Origin: Corynebacterium sputi DSM 45148 | GTDB taxonomy: Bacteria; Actinomycetota; Actinomycetes; Mycobacteriales; Mycobacteriaceae | Direction of reading: 5' to 3' | Length of the DNA stretch: 64,000 nucleotides | Assembly: GCF_000427865.1 (NCBI RefSeq) | Contig: NZ_KE386599.1 | Location: forward strand, 84,526 to 148,525 | Part shown: positions 1 to 9,961 of the stretch, piece by piece | Position numbering within the stretch: the stretch's first letter is position 1 | Layout: each line of letters begins with the position of its first letter | Program-made: the position numbers and the translations under genes | The notes under the pieces: generated by a model | What the model was told of the DNA's origin: nothing | Databases searched by the model: none | What the model saw: only the letters and a program-made list of their open reading frames with translations

Positions 1-503
1 ATGTCGGGGCGTTTGCCCTGGTCATGATTGTCGTTGCGGCCTTGGACCAGGTCACCAAAATTGTCTCCGTGAATCTGTTGGAAGGCCAGCCGCCGGTCAA
101 TGTGATCGGGGAGTGGCTCCAGCTCCGGTTGCTGCGTAACCCAGGCGCGGCCTTCTCTATGGGTGAGGGCTCGACGTGGTTGTTCACGACGCTCCAGCTG
201 ACCTTCGTGGTGCTGTCCACCGGCGCCGCGGTGACCGGACGACTGACCTCGCGGTGGCTCACCGTGGCCGTTGGGCTCATTGCTGGCGGCGCGCTTGGCA
301 ATCTGCTGGACCGGTTCTTTCGGGAGCCGGGGTTCTGGTTCGGCCACGTGGTTGACATGTTTTCGGTACGCGGGTTCGCCGTGTTTAATGTCGCAGACGC
401 AGCCATCACAATCGGCGTAATCGTCATGGCAGGGTGGATAATTTTCTCCCCGGACGCTCGCGATGAGAAGCCTGACACCACTAAGGAGGCCACCGATGCG
501 TGA
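1..503 (+). CDS. lspA: Lipoprotein signal peptidase LspA (5' end cut by window)
   Basis: Aspartic signal peptidase II, an inner-membrane enzyme that removes the signal peptide of diacylglyceryl-prolipoproteins after Lgt has acted. The reading frame is open from base 3, so the true start lies left of the window. Family blocks are visible: DQVTK near the first membrane segment, [18 protein letters not shown] followed by GHVVDMF (one catalytic Asp), and [11 protein letters not shown] (the second Asp). Four hydrophobic segments fit the family. The stop codon overlaps the rluD start (ATGCGTGA), so the two are co-transcribed. The Lgt that supplies its substrates is encoded at 44811-45779. Confidence 0.96.
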   Translation, partial: VGAFALVMIVVAALDQVTKIVSVNLLEGQPPVNVIGEWLQLRLLRNPGAAFSMGEGSTWLFTTLQLTFVVLSTGAAVTGRLTSRWLTVAVGLIAGGALGNLLDRFFREPGFWFGHVVDMFSVRGFAVFNVADAAITIGVIVMAGWIIFSPDARDEKPDTTKEATDA

Positions 504-1419
504 CTCACGACAGATGCCGGTGCCCTCGGGGCTGGCGGGCATGCGGATCGACGCTGGACTGGCGAAACTCCTCGGGTTATCTCGAACCGTCGCTGCGCAG
601 TTGGCGGAGGATGGGGATGTGACGGTTGATGGAGTGTCCGTCGGTAAGTCAGACCGGTTGGTCGAGGACGCCTGGTTGTCGGTGCTGTTGCCGGAGGTGA
701 AGTCCATCATGCCGGTGGCTGAGCCAGTTGAGGGCATGGACATTCTGTACTACGACTCTGACCTGATTGCGGTGCACAAGCCGGTGGGCGTCGCCGCACA
801 CCCGACTGTGGGCTGGGATGGTCCGACCGTCGTCGGTGGGCTGGAAGCCGCAGGATTCCGGATTGCTACCTCGGGTCCGCCGGAGCGCCAGGGAATCGTC
901 CAAAGGTTGGATGTGGGAACGTCTGGAGTGATGGTGGTGGCGGCGTCGGAAAGCGGGTATTCGCACCTCAAGCGCGCCTTCCGAAACCGTGAGGTTTCCA
1001 AGCGCTACAACGCTCTGGTCCAGGGCCACCCTGACCCGTCCTCCGGAACCATTGATGCACCGATCGGGCGCCACCCGTCCTCTGGGTGGCGATTCTGCGT
1101 GCGTGACGACGGCAAGGCCTCGGTCACCCACTACGAGACCATGGAAGCATTTGCACCCGCCTCGCTTGTCGACGTCCGGCTCGAGACAGGGCGGACCCAC
1201 CAAATCCGCGTGCACTTTTCCGCAATGAATCATCCCTGCTGCGGTGACCCGATGTATGGCTCCGACCCGAAGTTGTCGGAGCGACTCGGCCTGAATCGCC
1301 AGTGGCTGCACGCGGTGCAGGTCGGCTTCCACCACCCGGCGGATGGCCGCTGGATGGAAATCAACTGCCCGTACCCGGATGACCTGCAGCATGCGTTGGA
1401 CGTGTTGAGGAACGACTAG
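496..1419 (+). CDS. rluD: RluD-family 23S rRNA pseudouridine synthase
   Basis: Converts uridines of large-subunit rRNA to pseudouridine. An N-terminal S4 RNA-binding domain ([16 protein letters not shown] onward, roughly residues 14-60) is followed by the RluA/RluD catalytic domain. The catalytic Asp lies in [12 protein letters not shown] (about residue 137), with the later [10 protein letters not shown] block also present. The motif reads QRLD rather than the textbook HRLD. I chose the ATG at 496 because AAGGAGG lies at 483-489; an upstream in-frame ATG at 463 would run deep into lspA. The length of 307 residues is normal for the family. Confidence 0.95.
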   Translation: MRDSRQMPVPSGLAGMRIDAGLAKLLGLSRTVAAQLAEDGDVTVDGVSVGKSDRLVEDAWLSVLLPEVKSIMPVAEPVEGMDILYYDSDLIAVHKPVGVAAHPTVGWDGPTVVGGLEAAGFRIATSGPPERQGIVQRLDVGTSGVMVVAASESGYSHLKRAFRNREVSKRYNALVQGHPDPSSGTIDAPIGRHPSSGWRFCVRDDGKASVTHYETMEAFAPASLVDVRLETGRTHQIRVHFSAMNHPCCGDPMYGSDPKLSERLGLNRQWLHAVQVGFHHPADGRWMEINCPYPDDLQHALDVLRND

Positions 1420-2009
1420 TGGGCGCGCACAGTCAGATTCCGGAGCAGCCGGAGGAAGGCACTATCCATCCTCTGATGGCTCTCGTGGCGGTCGTCTGCA
1501 CCATCGGCTTGGTGGTGATGTTTTTCTTCGCCGCGGGTTCGGACCGGGTACACGGTCGGATGAACATCCAAGGTGACTCCTTGGGTCCTGACGGGGAGGA
1601 GTCGGTGTCTGAGTACGTCGCACGCGCTGACACCTCATTGTCAGAGGCAGAGGGCGACGAGAACCGGTGGGCGCTAGTGTCGTTCGACCCGCCGGTGTCG
1701 CCTCAGGATGTTGGCGGCGTCGTGCCTGCAGACGTCCGAGTCGCTCGAGTATTGGCTGTGGAATCAGTCCCGGTGACTCTCCCAGAACCCATTGAAGGGA
1801 TGTCCCGCACTGAGGTCATCGAGAGGGAGTTTGCCTTCCGGACGATGCTGGCAGGGGAGGATCCGGCATTGGGGATTCGAATCGTCGGGCTACTGGTGTG
1901 GGCAGACGCAGAGCAGCTTCACGACATACGCCCAAGAGCCACCGCGGTGGAGGTGCTCCCGACGGACGCGGTGGTCAGCCGCCTTGGCGTCCGCGGGATC
2001 AACCAGTAG
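1419..2009 (+). CDS. Single-pass membrane protein of unknown function
   Basis: A 196-residue protein starting at a GTG that shares its first base with the rluD stop codon, so it probably belongs to the lspA-rluD operon. One hydrophobic segment (about residues 20-42, PLMALVAVVCTIGLVVMFFF) follows a short N-terminal stretch. The rest is acidic and soluble and would be extracytoplasmic if the positive-inside rule holds. The C-terminal part contains mixed alpha/beta-like sequence with no motif I recognise. It converges with the oxidase gene, with no gap between the two stop codons. Confidence 0.75.
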   Translation: MGAHSQIPEQPEEGTIHPLMALVAVVCTIGLVVMFFFAAGSDRVHGRMNIQGDSLGPDGEESVSEYVARADTSLSEAEGDENRWALVSFDPPVSPQDVGGVVPADVRVARVLAVESVPVTLPEPIEGMSRTEVIEREFAFRTMLAGEDPALGIRIVGLLVWADAEQLHDIRPRATAVEVLPTDAVVSRLGVRGINQ

Positions 2010-3356
2010 TTACCCGTCGAAGAGATTCGACAAGTACGGGTTGAGGAACAGCCCTTCGGGGTCGACCTGGCGGCGTAGGTTACTGACCTCATCGAACAGA
2101 GGGTATGCCTCGCGAAGGGCTGAGTTCTGTAGCGAATGCAGCTTGCCCCAGTGCGGCCTGCCACCGGCGGCACGCAGAATCGGCTCGATAAGGCCGAAGT
2201 AGCCCCGCCAGTTCTCCCGGTGGTACCGGTGTACAGCGATGTAACAAGTCTCGCGTCCGTAGGCGGTAGACAACGCGACGTCGTCTGCTGCGGCGGTCCG
2301 AACTTCCAGGGGAAAGGACACGCAACTATTGGTTCGGTCGATGGCAGCGCGAATCTCGGAGAGGACTTCGGGAGCGTCGTCAAGCGGAATCCCGTACTCC
2401 ATCTCGGAGAAACGGACGCGTCGCGGCGACACGAATACCTTGTGTGATTCGTCGATATATTTCTGCTCGGGCACGGAGCCGACCGCGATGGTGTTCAGAC
2501 GGGACGTCAGGTTCGGACGCAGGCGCGAGGCTTCACACATCGCCCAGAGGGCGGCATTGCCGACGACCTCCTCAGAGAAGAACTTCTGTGCAGTCAGAAA
2601 TTTCGACGGGGTCCGGTGGCTGCCGCCGTCGCGCCGGGTCCACTCGTCATATTCGGAGGCGGGGACGCGGGTATTTTCCTTCACCAAGGCGGTGTCAGTG
2701 CCAGGGAAAACGAAGAATTCCAGGTGGTCGGCGGATCGGGCGCGTTCGGGGAAGGTCTGGCGAAGTTCCTCGAAGTTCTCAGCGTGCTCGTCGGCGGCAA
2801 GGTGGAATTCCGGGACCGTGTCGAAGGTCAGCTCGGTGAGAACTCCGAAAAGGCCCAGGCCAATTCGGCCGAGGCGGAAGATCTCGGCGTCGATTCCATC
2901 GGCGTCTGGGGAACATAGCCGCTCGCGCCCGTCTGGGGTGACCAATCGAAAGCTCCGGAGCATCCCGCCAAAACCCGTGTATCCGAGCCCTGTCCCGTGG
3001 GTGCCCGTGGACACGGCGCCGGCGACCGATTGAGGATCGACGTCGCCTTGGTTTGAGAGGGCGAGGCCGATGGGGCCGAGAAGACCGGGGACGTCGCGAA
3101 GACGGGTACCAGCGCGGAATGTGACCGTACCGTTCTCCATGTCCAGCCCTGAGATCCCCGACAGATGGTCGAGCTGGATACGGATATCACTGGTGGTAGC
3201 CACCGGCGTGAAGGAATGCCCAGCTCCGAGAGGGCGCACCGTGGACTCCGCAAAGGCAGCAGCCTTGACGATGCTTGCTAGCTCACGGACTGTCTGCGGC
3301 TTATGGACCGACGTCGGGGTACACCGTGTCGTGCCAGCCCAGTTCGACCAACTCAT
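2010..3356 (-). CDS. FAD-linked sugar-lactone oxidase (L-gulono/D-arabinono-1,4-lactone type)
   Basis: A VAO-family flavoprotein of 448 residues that should oxidise an aldono-lactone or related polyol. The N-terminal FAD-binding domain (about residues 15-180) contains VRPLGAGHSFTP, the flavin-contacting loop of gulonolactone-type oxidases. The C-terminal ALO domain holds the HWGK signature (RPHWGKLHSL) close to the end. It resembles the mycobacterial gulonolactone dehydrogenase as I remember it. The ATG overlaps the stop of the upstream PLP-enzyme gene by 4 bp (3353-3356), so the pair is translationally coupled. The exact lactone substrate cannot be told from sequence. Confidence 0.85.
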   Translation of the reverse strand: MSWSNWAGTTRCTPTSVHKPQTVRELASIVKAAAFAESTVRPLGAGHSFTPVATTSDIRIQLDHLSGISGLDMENGTVTFRAGTRLRDVPGLLGPIGLALSNQGDVDPQSVAGAVSTGTHGTGLGYTGFGGMLRSFRLVTPDGRERLCSPDADGIDAEIFRLGRIGLGLFGVLTELTFDTVPEFHLAADEHAENFEELRQTFPERARSADHLEFFVFPGTDTALVKENTRVPASEYDEWTRRDGGSHRTPSKFLTAQKFFSEEVVGNAALWAMCEASRLRPNLTSRLNTIAVGSVPEQKYIDESHKVFVSPRRVRFSEMEYGIPLDDAPEVLSEIRAAIDRTNSCVSFPLEVRTAAADDVALSTAYGRETCYIAVHRYHRENWRGYFGLIEPILRAAGGRPHWGKLHSLQNSALREAYPLFDEVSNLRRQVDPEGLFLNPYLSNLFDG

Positions 3357-4540
3357 GTGTAGATCCTTCCTTCACCGCGGTAGGTGGTCCACCGTTTGGT
3401 GACCGCGCAATCCGTGACGACGAGTGCTTCAATTGCGTGTTCTGCCGATTCGCCGGCTTTGGCGTGTCTGAACCAGACCGGGTCCCCCAGGGCGAGGTCA
3501 GCACCGGTCAATGGCGTCTGCACCTCGCCTGCCCCTTCGGTGGAGACGTACTCCAGACCTTCTGGCCAGACTGGCGTGGGCAGCCTGTCCTCGCCCGCAG
3601 GTCCGGAGGCGATCCGACCTCCGCCGGCGACAGTGACGGTGCCTGGTCGGGGTCTGCGGACCACCGGCAGCACGAACCACTGCGCGGGAGTAGGGGAGAA
3701 GGCCGCGTAGGTATCGAAGAGGGTGGGGCCGACGATGCCGGAGCCAGCGGCGACTTCGGTCACGGCAGTCTCGGCTGAGGTTGATTCCAGCGACCCGGTG
3801 CCGCCGCCATTGACGAATTCCAGGGGCCCGGCAACGGCAGTGACAGCGTCGACAACTGCCCGACGTTGCTTGGCCAGCGCCGGCCGCGCGGCCTTCTGCA
3901 TGGCGCGGATAATCCGCTGTCGGATTCCGCCTGCTGCGTCACCGACCCCGGCGATGTGCCCCTCGTACATCATTACGCCGACCAGGTTCAGGCCGTCAGC
4001 GCGCACGATGGCCTCAGCGACGCGCGCCGCCTCGGCGGGGTTATGGGTAGGTGACCGCAGCATCCCGACGTGTACACCACCGCCTGGCCGCCACGACGCA
4101 TCCACATCCAGGCAGATTCTGATCGGATAGTTCGCCTCGTGGATATTGTCCTGGAGCCACTGGATATGGTCGACGGAGTCCACCATCAGGGTGATGGAGG
4201 AGGAGAGGCTGGGGTCGTCGTAAAGCGATAAAAGAGCTTGCTTATCGACGCTTGGGTACGCCACCACGACATCGTCAGAGATCCCCGCCCGGACGAGATC
4301 GATCGCCTCCTGCAGCGAGTACGCGAGAACCCCGTGAAAGCCCGGTTTTTCCAGCACATGGGCGATCAACGAGGGGATCCGAAGGGACTTGGACGCGACC
4401 CTGATCGGGGTTCCGCGGGCGCGTCGGCGCAAGTCATCGCAGTTGGAATCGATGGCAGCGAGATCGAGGACGAGGGCGGGAAGCCTCTCGTCGCACACGG
4501 CGGAGCGGACGTGGTTGGGCACCGCCGGTGAGCTGTTCAT
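3353..4540 (-). CDS. PLP-dependent amino acid deaminase/aldolase (D-threonine aldolase / DSD1-like)
   Basis: A fold-type III PLP enzyme of 395 residues. The N-terminal alanine-racemase-like barrel begins PALVLDLAAIDSN, and the likely PLP lysine is in IRVASKSLR (about residue 52). The C-terminal D-serine-dehydratase-like domain carries FRHAKAGE, typical of the DSD1/D-threonine aldolase group and part of its metal site. It probably acts on a 3-hydroxy amino acid; the substrate is not determinable. It is first in a two-gene operon with the lactone oxidase, a pairing I also associate with mycobacteria. Two copies of the window's repeated word family lie inside it (4216-4226 and 4240-4250). Confidence 0.82.
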   Translation of the reverse strand: MNSSPAVPNHVRSAVCDERLPALVLDLAAIDSNCDDLRRRARGTPIRVASKSLRIPSLIAHVLEKPGFHGVLAYSLQEAIDLVRAGISDDVVVAYPSVDKQALLSLYDDPSLSSSITLMVDSVDHIQWLQDNIHEANYPIRICLDVDASWRPGGGVHVGMLRSPTHNPAEAARVAEAIVRADGLNLVGVMMYEGHIAGVGDAAGGIRQRIIRAMQKAARPALAKQRRAVVDAVTAVAGPLEFVNGGGTGSLESTSAETAVTEVAAGSGIVGPTLFDTYAAFSPTPAQWFVLPVVRRPRPGTVTVAGGGRIASGPAGEDRLPTPVWPEGLEYVSTEGAGEVQTPLTGADLALGDPVWFRHAKAGESAEHAIEALVVTDCAVTKRWTTYRGEGRIYT

Positions 4541-4571
4541 GCAATGAAGGTATCGACCCTAAAAGTTGCAG

Positions 4572-4611
4572 GTGTGGAAACGAAGAAACCGGCACGAGAG
4601 TTCGTGCCGGT
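4572..4611 (-). terminator. Rho-independent terminator after the small gene
   Basis: A perfect 10-bp stem (ACCGGCACGA / TCGTGCCGGT, 4588-4597 and 4602-4611) with a 4-nt loop. On the minus strand it is followed by a T-rich tail (TTTCTTCGTTTCC). It lies 18 bp beyond the stop of the small gene at 4629, so it ends that transcript before the PLP-enzyme operon. Confidence 0.8.
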
Positions 4612-4628
4612 CGACGTTCGGAGAGGTC

Positions 4629-4793
4629 CTAGACGAGCCAGGAGTACCGGGCTTCGTTCGACGGGAAGTCGAGGATTTCACCGTCAGCAGCGATGCCTGC
4701 GGCGACCGGGCGACGGTCGATAGCCTCGATCGTCTTGTCGATGGCTTCCTGAGTGAACGGGGTGTAGACGCCTTCGCGGAGTGGTGCGAACAT
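4629..4793 (-). CDS. Small conserved-looking protein, 54 residues
   Basis: A short gene starting MFAPLREGVYTPFTQEAIDK and ending in YSWLV. I take the ATG at 4793 because GGAAGGA sits just upstream; the longer frame to 4832 has no such site. It has its own terminator (4572-4611) and a promoter-sized gap before dnaE, which argues that it is real. Composition is mixed, with no signal peptide or membrane segment. I do not recognise a function. Confidence 0.7.
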   Translation of the reverse strand: MFAPLREGVYTPFTQEAIDKTIEAIDRRPVAAGIAADGEILDFPSNEARYSWLV

Positions 4794-4957
4794 GCTGGGA
4801 TCCTTCCGGTCAAAATATGAGGTTGTCCTCAAGTATGGGGAACATGGTTAGCAAAGTAAAGAAACGATAACGTGAGTTCGCACACGTCTGAAAAGATGAG
4901 TATGTGCAGGTAGATATACTTTTTGGGGCGGGCGTGGATTGCTGTCGGTCGCGCGGC

Positions 4958-4963
4958 TACGAT
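4958..4963 (+). promoter_or_regulatory. -10 element of dnaE; leaderless start predicted
   Basis: TACGAT ends 7 nt before the dnaE ATG at 4971, and no ribosome-binding site precedes that ATG. A transcript starting at the usual distance would begin at the A of the start codon. The rest of the 4794-4970 gap is AT-richer and should also hold the divergent promoter of the small gene. Confidence 0.6.
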
Positions 4964-4970
4964 CCCCTAC

Positions 4971-7900
4971 ATGGCCAATTCATCGTTCGTGCACCTCCAC
5001 AATCACACCGAGTACTCGATGCTCGACGGAATGGCGAAGATTGACCTGCTGGCGGAAGAGGTCTCTCGGCAGGGGATGCCAGCGGTGGGAGTGACCGATC
5101 ACGGCAATATGTTCGGCTCGGATTCCTTCTATCGGACGATGAAATCTAAGGGAATTAAGCCGATTATCGGCATCGAGTCCTACATCGCACCTGAATCGCG
5201 CTTCAACAAGCAGCGAGTGAAGTGGGGTGACCCGCATCAGAAGAGCGATGACGTGTCCGGCTCGGGCGCGTACCTGCACCAGACGATGATTGCGGAGAAC
5301 GTGCAGGGCCTGCACAACCTCTTTTATCTGTCTTCGATGGCGTCATATGAGGGTCAGCTAGGCAAGTGGCCTCGCATGGACTCCGAACTCATTGCTGAGC
5401 GCGCCGACGGCATCATTGCCACTACCGGTTGCCCTTCTGGCGACGTCCAGACTCGCCTGCGTCTGGGGCAGTTCGAGGAGGCAGTTCAGGCTGCCGGAAT
5501 GTGGCAGGACATTTACGGCAAGGACAACTACTTCCTCGAGCTGATGGATCATGGCCTCGACATCGAAAACCGGGTCCGTACTGAACTGCTAGAGGTGGGC
5601 AAGCGGCTGAACCTGCCGCCGGTGGTGACCAATGACTGCCACTACGTCACCCGCGATCAGGCCAAGGCACACGAGGCGATGCTTTGTGTCCAGACTGGCA
5701 AGACGTTGCACGACCCTGACCGCTTCAAGTTCGACGGCGACGGCTACTACATCAAGTCCGCCGCCGAGATGCGCGCCCAGTGGGACCACATCCTCCCGGA
5801 CGCCTGCGACAACACCCTCCTGATTGCCGAGCGAGTCGGCGACTATGACGAGATCTGGGAAGAGCACTCGCATGACCGCATGCCCAAGGCAGATGTGCCA
5901 GAGGGCTACACGCCGACCACCTGGCTGCACCACGAGGTGATGGAGGGACTAAAGAAGCGTTTCGACGGCGCCGACGTCCCCGAGGAGTACATTCGCCGCG
6001 CCGAATACGAGATCGAAATCATTGACGGCAAGGGGTACCCGTCATACTTCCTCATCGTGGCCGACATCATTGCTCACGCCCGCGACATCGGCATCAAGGT
6101 TGGCCCCGGCCGTGGTTCCGCCGCCGGCGCGCTAGTTGCTTACGCCACGTGGATCACGAACATTGACCCCATCGAGCACGGTCTGCTGTTCGAGCGATTC
6201 CTCAACCCAGAGCGCCCCTCCGCACCGGATATCGATATCGACTTCGATGACCGTCGCCGCGACGAGATGATCCGCTACGCGGCCGACAAGTGGGGCGAGG
6301 ACAAGGTCTCCCAGGTGGTCACCTTCGGAACGGTCAAGACCAAGCAGGCCATCAAGGACTCCGCGCGAGTCCAGTTCGGCCAGCCCGGCTACCAGATGGC
6401 CGACCGCATCACGAAGGTCCTGCCGCCGCCGATCATGGCCAAGGATATCCCGCTCGGCGGCATCGTCGATCCCGAGCACGCTCGTTACGGTGAGGCCACC
6501 GAGGTCCGTCAGCTCATCGAATCTGATCCCGACGTCGCAAGAATTTATGAGACGGCGCGTGGACTTGAGGGCGTCGTGAGGCAGACGGGTGTTCACGCCT
6601 GTGCCGTGATCATGGCGTCGGTGCCGCTGACCGACCACATCCCGATGTGGAAGCGGCCCGCCGATGGCGCGATCATCACCGGTTGGGATTACCCGGCCTG
6701 TGAGGCCATTGGCCTGCTAAAGATGGACTTCCTGGGTCTGCGAAACCTCACTGTTATCGGGGACTGCCAGGAGAACATCCTGTCTAACCGCAATGAGACG
6801 GTGGATCTGGACAGCCTGCAGACTGATGATCCGAACGTGTACAAGCTGCTTTCTCGTGGCGACACCCTAGGCGTATTCCAGCTCGACTCCGGAGGCATGC
6901 GCGAGCTGCTCAAGCGTATGCAGCCGACGGGCTTCAACGATATTGTCGCCTCCCTGGCGCTGTACCGACCCGGCCCGATGGGTGTTAACGCCCACATGGA
7001 TTACGCCGACCGTAAGAACGGCCGCAAGCCCATTACTCCGATTCACCCGGAGCTTGAGGAGCCGCTCAAGGAGATCCTAGAAGAGACCTATGGTCTGATC
7101 GTGTACCAGGAGCAGATCATGCGTATCTCTCAGAAGGTCGCGAACTACACCGCCGGTCAAGCAGATGGTTTCCGTAAGGCCATGGGTAAGAAGAAGCCTG
7201 AGGTGCTGGAGAAGGAGTTCGTTACCTTCGAGGCCGGCATGAAGGAGAATGGCTTCTCTGCAGCGGCCATCAAGACGCTGTGGGACACGATCCTGCCGTT
7301 CGCCTCCTACGCCTTCAATAAGTCTCACGCCGCCGGCTACGGTCTGGTGTCCTACTGGACCGCCTACTTCAAGGCAAACTTCACCGCGGAGTACATGGCA
7401 GCGCTGCTGACCTCCGTCGGCGATAACAAGGACAAAACCGCCATCTACCTCGCGGACTGCAGGCACCTGGGCATCCATGTTTTGCCTCCCGACGTTAACG
7501 AATCAGTCCTCAACTTCCAGTCCGTCGGCTCAGACATCCGCTATGGACTGGGGGCAATCCGCAACGTCGGCCGAGATGTTGTCGACTCTGTCGTCAAGAC
7601 CCGTGAGGAAAAGGGCGCATTCCGTTCCTTCTCCGACTACCTCGACAAGATCGATACCTTGCCCTGCAATAAGCGGGTGACTGAGTCGCTCATTAAGGGC
7701 GGCGCCTTCGACTCGATGAACCACCCGCGTAAGGGTCTGCATCTCATTCACGAGGATGCCGTCGATGCAGCTCTCCCGACGAAGAAAGCAGCCGACAAGG
7801 GGCAGTTCGACCTCTTCGCTGGCTTCGGCGAAGAAGAAGGCGGCGACGATAGCGTTTTCCAGGTGCAGGTCCCGGAAGAAAACTGGGAACGGAAGCACGA

Positions 7901-8525
7901 ACTTGCACTCGAGAGGGAGATGCTCGGCCTGTACGTCTCCGGACATCCGCTCGACGGCTACGAGGAATCACTGGCAGCGCAGTCCGACACTGCCCTGACG
8001 ACCATCGTCGGTGGCGAAATCAAGCACAATACCGAGGTCCTCATTGGCGGCATTATTTCCTCCGTCGACCGCCGAGTGATGAAGGATGGTCGCCCCTGGG
8101 CGATCGTCGCAGTCGAGGACCACAACGGCGCCAGCGTCGAGGTCCTGATCTTCCCGAACACCTACGAAAAGGTTTCGACGCTTCTTGCCGAAGACGTCAT
8201 CGTCCTCGTCAACGCCACTGTGCAGTACCGAGACGACCGACTGTCGATCATTTGCAATGACCTCAAGCACCCGGATCTCGGCATCAACGGCTCTACTGGA
8301 GTTCCGCTGCGCCTGACGCTCAACACCTACGAGTGCACCCCGGAAAACATCGGCAAGCTAAAGCGCGTCCTGATGGCGAACCCGGGCGACTCTGACGTCT
8401 ACCTCAACCTGGTCGATGGCGGAAACTCGACGGTCATGGTCCTCGGCGACCACCTCCGAGTGAACCGCTCTAGCTCACTGTTCGGAGATCTGAAGGCGAC
8501 GATGGGTACGGGGGTTGTGGGGTAA
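4971..8525 (+). CDS. dnaE: DNA polymerase III alpha subunit DnaE1
   Basis: Replicative C-family DNA polymerase, 1184 residues. The N-terminal PHP domain starts [15 protein letters not shown] and continues with [10 protein letters not shown]. The palm carries the catalytic carboxylates in [15 protein letters not shown] (about residues 420-435) after [28 protein letters not shown] and YQEQIMRI are further polymerase signatures. An HhH region and an OB fold ([14 protein letters not shown], about residue 1022 on) follow. I chose ATG 4971 ([12 protein letters not shown]) over an upstream in-frame codon at 4923, because it matches the family's N-terminus and a -10 element sits just before it. Ends 17 bp from a convergent accessory gene. 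Confidence 0.98.
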   Translation: MANSSFVHLHNHTEYSMLDGMAKIDLLAEEVSRQGMPAVGVTDHGNMFGSDSFYRTMKSKGIKPIIGIESYIAPESRFNKQRVKWGDPHQKSDDVSGSGAYLHQTMIAENVQGLHNLFYLSSMASYEGQLGKWPRMDSELIAERADGIIATTGCPSGDVQTRLRLGQFEEAVQAAGMWQDIYGKDNYFLELMDHGLDIENRVRTELLEVGKRLNLPPVVTNDCHYVTRDQAKAHEAMLCVQTGKTLHDPDRFKFDGDGYYIKSAAEMRAQWDHILPDACDNTLLIAERVGDYDEIWEEHSHDRMPKADVPEGYTPTTWLHHEVMEGLKKRFDGADVPEEYIRRAEYEIEIIDGKGYPSYFLIVADIIAHARDIGIKVGPGRGSAAGALVAYATWITNIDPIEHGLLFERFLNPERPSAPDIDIDFDDRRRDEMIRYAADKWGEDKVSQVVTFGTVKTKQAIKDSARVQFGQPGYQMADRITKVLPPPIMAKDIPLGGIVDPEHARYGEATEVRQLIESDPDVARIYETARGLEGVVRQTGVHACAVIMASVPLTDHIPMWKRPADGAIITGWDYPACEAIGLLKMDFLGLRNLTVIGDCQENILSNRNETVDLDSLQTDDPNVYKLLSRGDTLGVFQLDSGGMRELLKRMQPTGFNDIVASLALYRPGPMGVNAHMDYADRKNGRKPITPIHPELEEPLKEILEETYGLIVYQEQIMRISQKVANYTAGQADGFRKAMGKKKPEVLEKEFVTFEAGMKENGFSAAAIKTLWDTILPFASYAFNKSHAAGYGLVSYWTAYFKANFTAEYMAALLTSVGDNKDKTAIYLADCRHLGIHVLPPDVNESVLNFQSVGSDIRYGLGAIRNVGRDVVDSVVKTREEKGAFRSFSDYLDKIDTLPCNKRVTESLIKGGAFDSMNHPRKGLHLIHEDAVDAALPTKKAADKGQFDLFAGFGEEEGGDDSVFQVQVPEENWERKHELALEREMLGLYVSGHPLDGYEESLAAQSDTALTTIVGGEIKHNTEVLIGGIISSVDRRVMKDGRPWAIVAVEDHNGASVEVLIFPNTYEKVSTLLAEDVIVLVNATVQYRDDRLSIICNDLKHPDLGINGSTGVPLRLTLNTYECTPENIGKLKRVLMANPGDSDVYLNLVDGGNSTVMVLGDHLRVNRSSSLFGDLKATMGTGVVG

Positions 8526-8542
8526 AGAGCTTAGACGTCTTG

Positions 8543-9292
8543 TTATGTTCCTGATTCAGCTTCACGCCGTTTGAGGTGGCTCATCCAGACGATGACATCG
8601 AAGATTCGAATCGTCGACATCGATTCAAGGTTTTTGGATGGGTCATTTTCTGACTGAACTGGTTCGAGCGCCTTCGATTTGAGGCGATCGAGCCATTCTG
8701 CGTTCGTTTCCCCGTCTAGCTTTGCATTTAGGTATTTGTGCAGTTCTCGATTGAACGTGCTGTACCAGAGTTTATCGACGTCTCCTTCCTTGAAAAGCTC
8801 CCGTTTGATCCAGCTATCAACTACGGGCGCCAACCGTGGTCGCTTGACTGCCAAAAGCTTGCTTATTGACGTCTGGCCGAGGCCTTTGATCTTGTCGAGC
8901 CGGTCATACAATTTGTAAAGTGCGTCAATGTTGGGGTCTCCTATTTCCCCGGAAGTATTGGCAAAAGGCACGTCCTTTTTAATCTTCGACAGACTTTGCC
9001 AAATTTCCTTGGTTTCCTCGCGATTGAATGAGCTTGTTAGCCGCAATGAATTCGAGCCGGAGATGTTGATGCTGAGCATGCTCACTTCATTGATATCCCT
9101 GAAAGTGAACTCATCGGTTTCGGTCGACTCTGGGCTTAGGTGACCGAACATCGCTCCTGATCGAAAAGGGAAGCCCTCGTTGTTGACCGCGAAATACTCG
9201 CGGAGTAAGTCAATCGCCTCGTTTTCTCCGGTACGCTGCAAGCCATTTGGAATGTTCTCTTTCCAGACGATGTCCTGTTTCTTTTGCGACAT
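8543..9292 (-). CDS. DUF6308-like protein with helix-hairpin-helix-type segment, AT-rich accessory gene
   Basis: A 249-residue soluble protein. The middle (DRLDKIKGLGQTSISKLLAV, followed by KRPRLAPVVDSWI) looks like the helix-hairpin-helix plus Arg-Pro...Pro-x-x-Asp pattern of DUF6308, a family of unknown function; I make that link from memory. Codon use is visibly richer in A/T (AAA, AAT, TTT) than the flanking dnaE and ilvA, which suggests recent acquisition. The ATG at 9292 has AAGGGG upstream, and a TACCCT -10 lies further up on the minus strand. It sits between two core genes, next to a broken doxX, so this spot tolerates insertion. No partner gene is visible. Confidence 0.7.
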   Translation of the reverse strand: MSQKKQDIVWKENIPNGLQRTGENEAIDLLREYFAVNNEGFPFRSGAMFGHLSPESTETDEFTFRDINEVSMLSINISGSNSLRLTSSFNREETKEIWQSLSKIKKDVPFANTSGEIGDPNIDALYKLYDRLDKIKGLGQTSISKLLAVKRPRLAPVVDSWIKRELFKEGDVDKLWYSTFNRELHKYLNAKLDGETNAEWLDRLKSKALEPVQSENDPSKNLESMSTIRIFDVIVWMSHLKRREAESGT

Positions 9293-9470
9293 GATTGACC
9301 CCTTCGTTAGTAGTTGTGTTGCCAAAAGGGTATCTTAACTGTGTTTCATTGGCTTTCGGATTGGCACTGTCCCTTTCTGGTTGCGCGTCTGTTGCAGTCT
9401 CTGGAGGAGGCCTACTATCGGCAGCGTGGCGCCTGCACAGCCGTCACGACGTCGTATGAAAGGGAAAACC

Positions 9471-9872
9471 ATGAACATCTCGGGACAGCCTGCCGCACGA
9501 TTTCTGATGGGCTAGACCTTCGCGTTGCTTGGCCTAGATGCCGCCCGCGAGCCGGGTCCGCGCGTCGGGATGGCCGGACCGACGTTGTCGGCGATCCGCA
9601 AGTTCGCGCCGCTCCCGGAGAATGACGCATTGATCGTTCGTGCGAATGGCGCAGCTCAGGCGGCGGCCGGCGGCATGTTGGCGCTCAGCATCGTTCCGCG
9701 GACCTCGGCTGCGGTTCTGGGACTCACTTTGATCCCGACCACCCTGGCAGGACACGCTTTTTGGAAGGCGGAGGACAAGGGCGCCCGCAAGATGCAGACT
9801 GTCCAGTTCCTGAAGAACTCCGCGATTCTTGGGGGGCTTCTTCAAATGGCGCTGGGTCCGAAAGGGAAGTAA
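9471..9872 (+). pseudogene. DoxX-family membrane protein gene interrupted by an in-frame amber codon
   Basis: A frame starting at ATG 9471, preceded by AAAGGGA, reads MNISGQPAARFLMG, then TAG at 9513-9515, then continues in the same frame TFALLGLDAAREPGPRV to 9872. The downstream part (KFAPLPENDALIVRANGAAQ and several hydrophobic segments, ending QMALGPKGK) looks like an actinobacterial DoxX-type membrane protein. The conserved-looking sequence on both sides of the stop argues for a single nonsense mutation. Translation could restart at TTG 9525, but this would lack most of the first segment. A sequencing error is possible. Confidence 0.7.
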
Positions 9873-9886
9873 GGGGTAGGTGGGGG

Positions 9887-9897
9887 CGTCGGGAAGC
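9887..9897 (+). repeat. Intergenic copy of over-represented 11-bp word CGTCGGGAAGC
   Basis: One of 11 exact copies that I located by eye. The + strand reads CGTCGGGAAGC at 9887, 18277, 24306, 34686, 51057, 51348 and 58697. It reads the complement GCTTCCCGACG at 16898, 26234, 26998 and 43451. This copy lies between the doxX pseudogene and ilvA, so it is not explained by coding. Related words: CGTCGTAAAGC at 4216, 16226 and 62366 (complement at 53592, also intergenic); CGTCGTCAAGC at 2375, 12244, 22061, 31487 and 39658 (complement at 60471); CGTCGATAAGC at 11613 (complement at 4240 and 50730). See findings. Confidence 0.75.
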
Positions 9898-9961
9898 AGA
9901 TCTTTGAGGTCCTCCTTGCCCACTACGTGCGTTTCGACGCATGCGGGTAGCATTAACTGCC

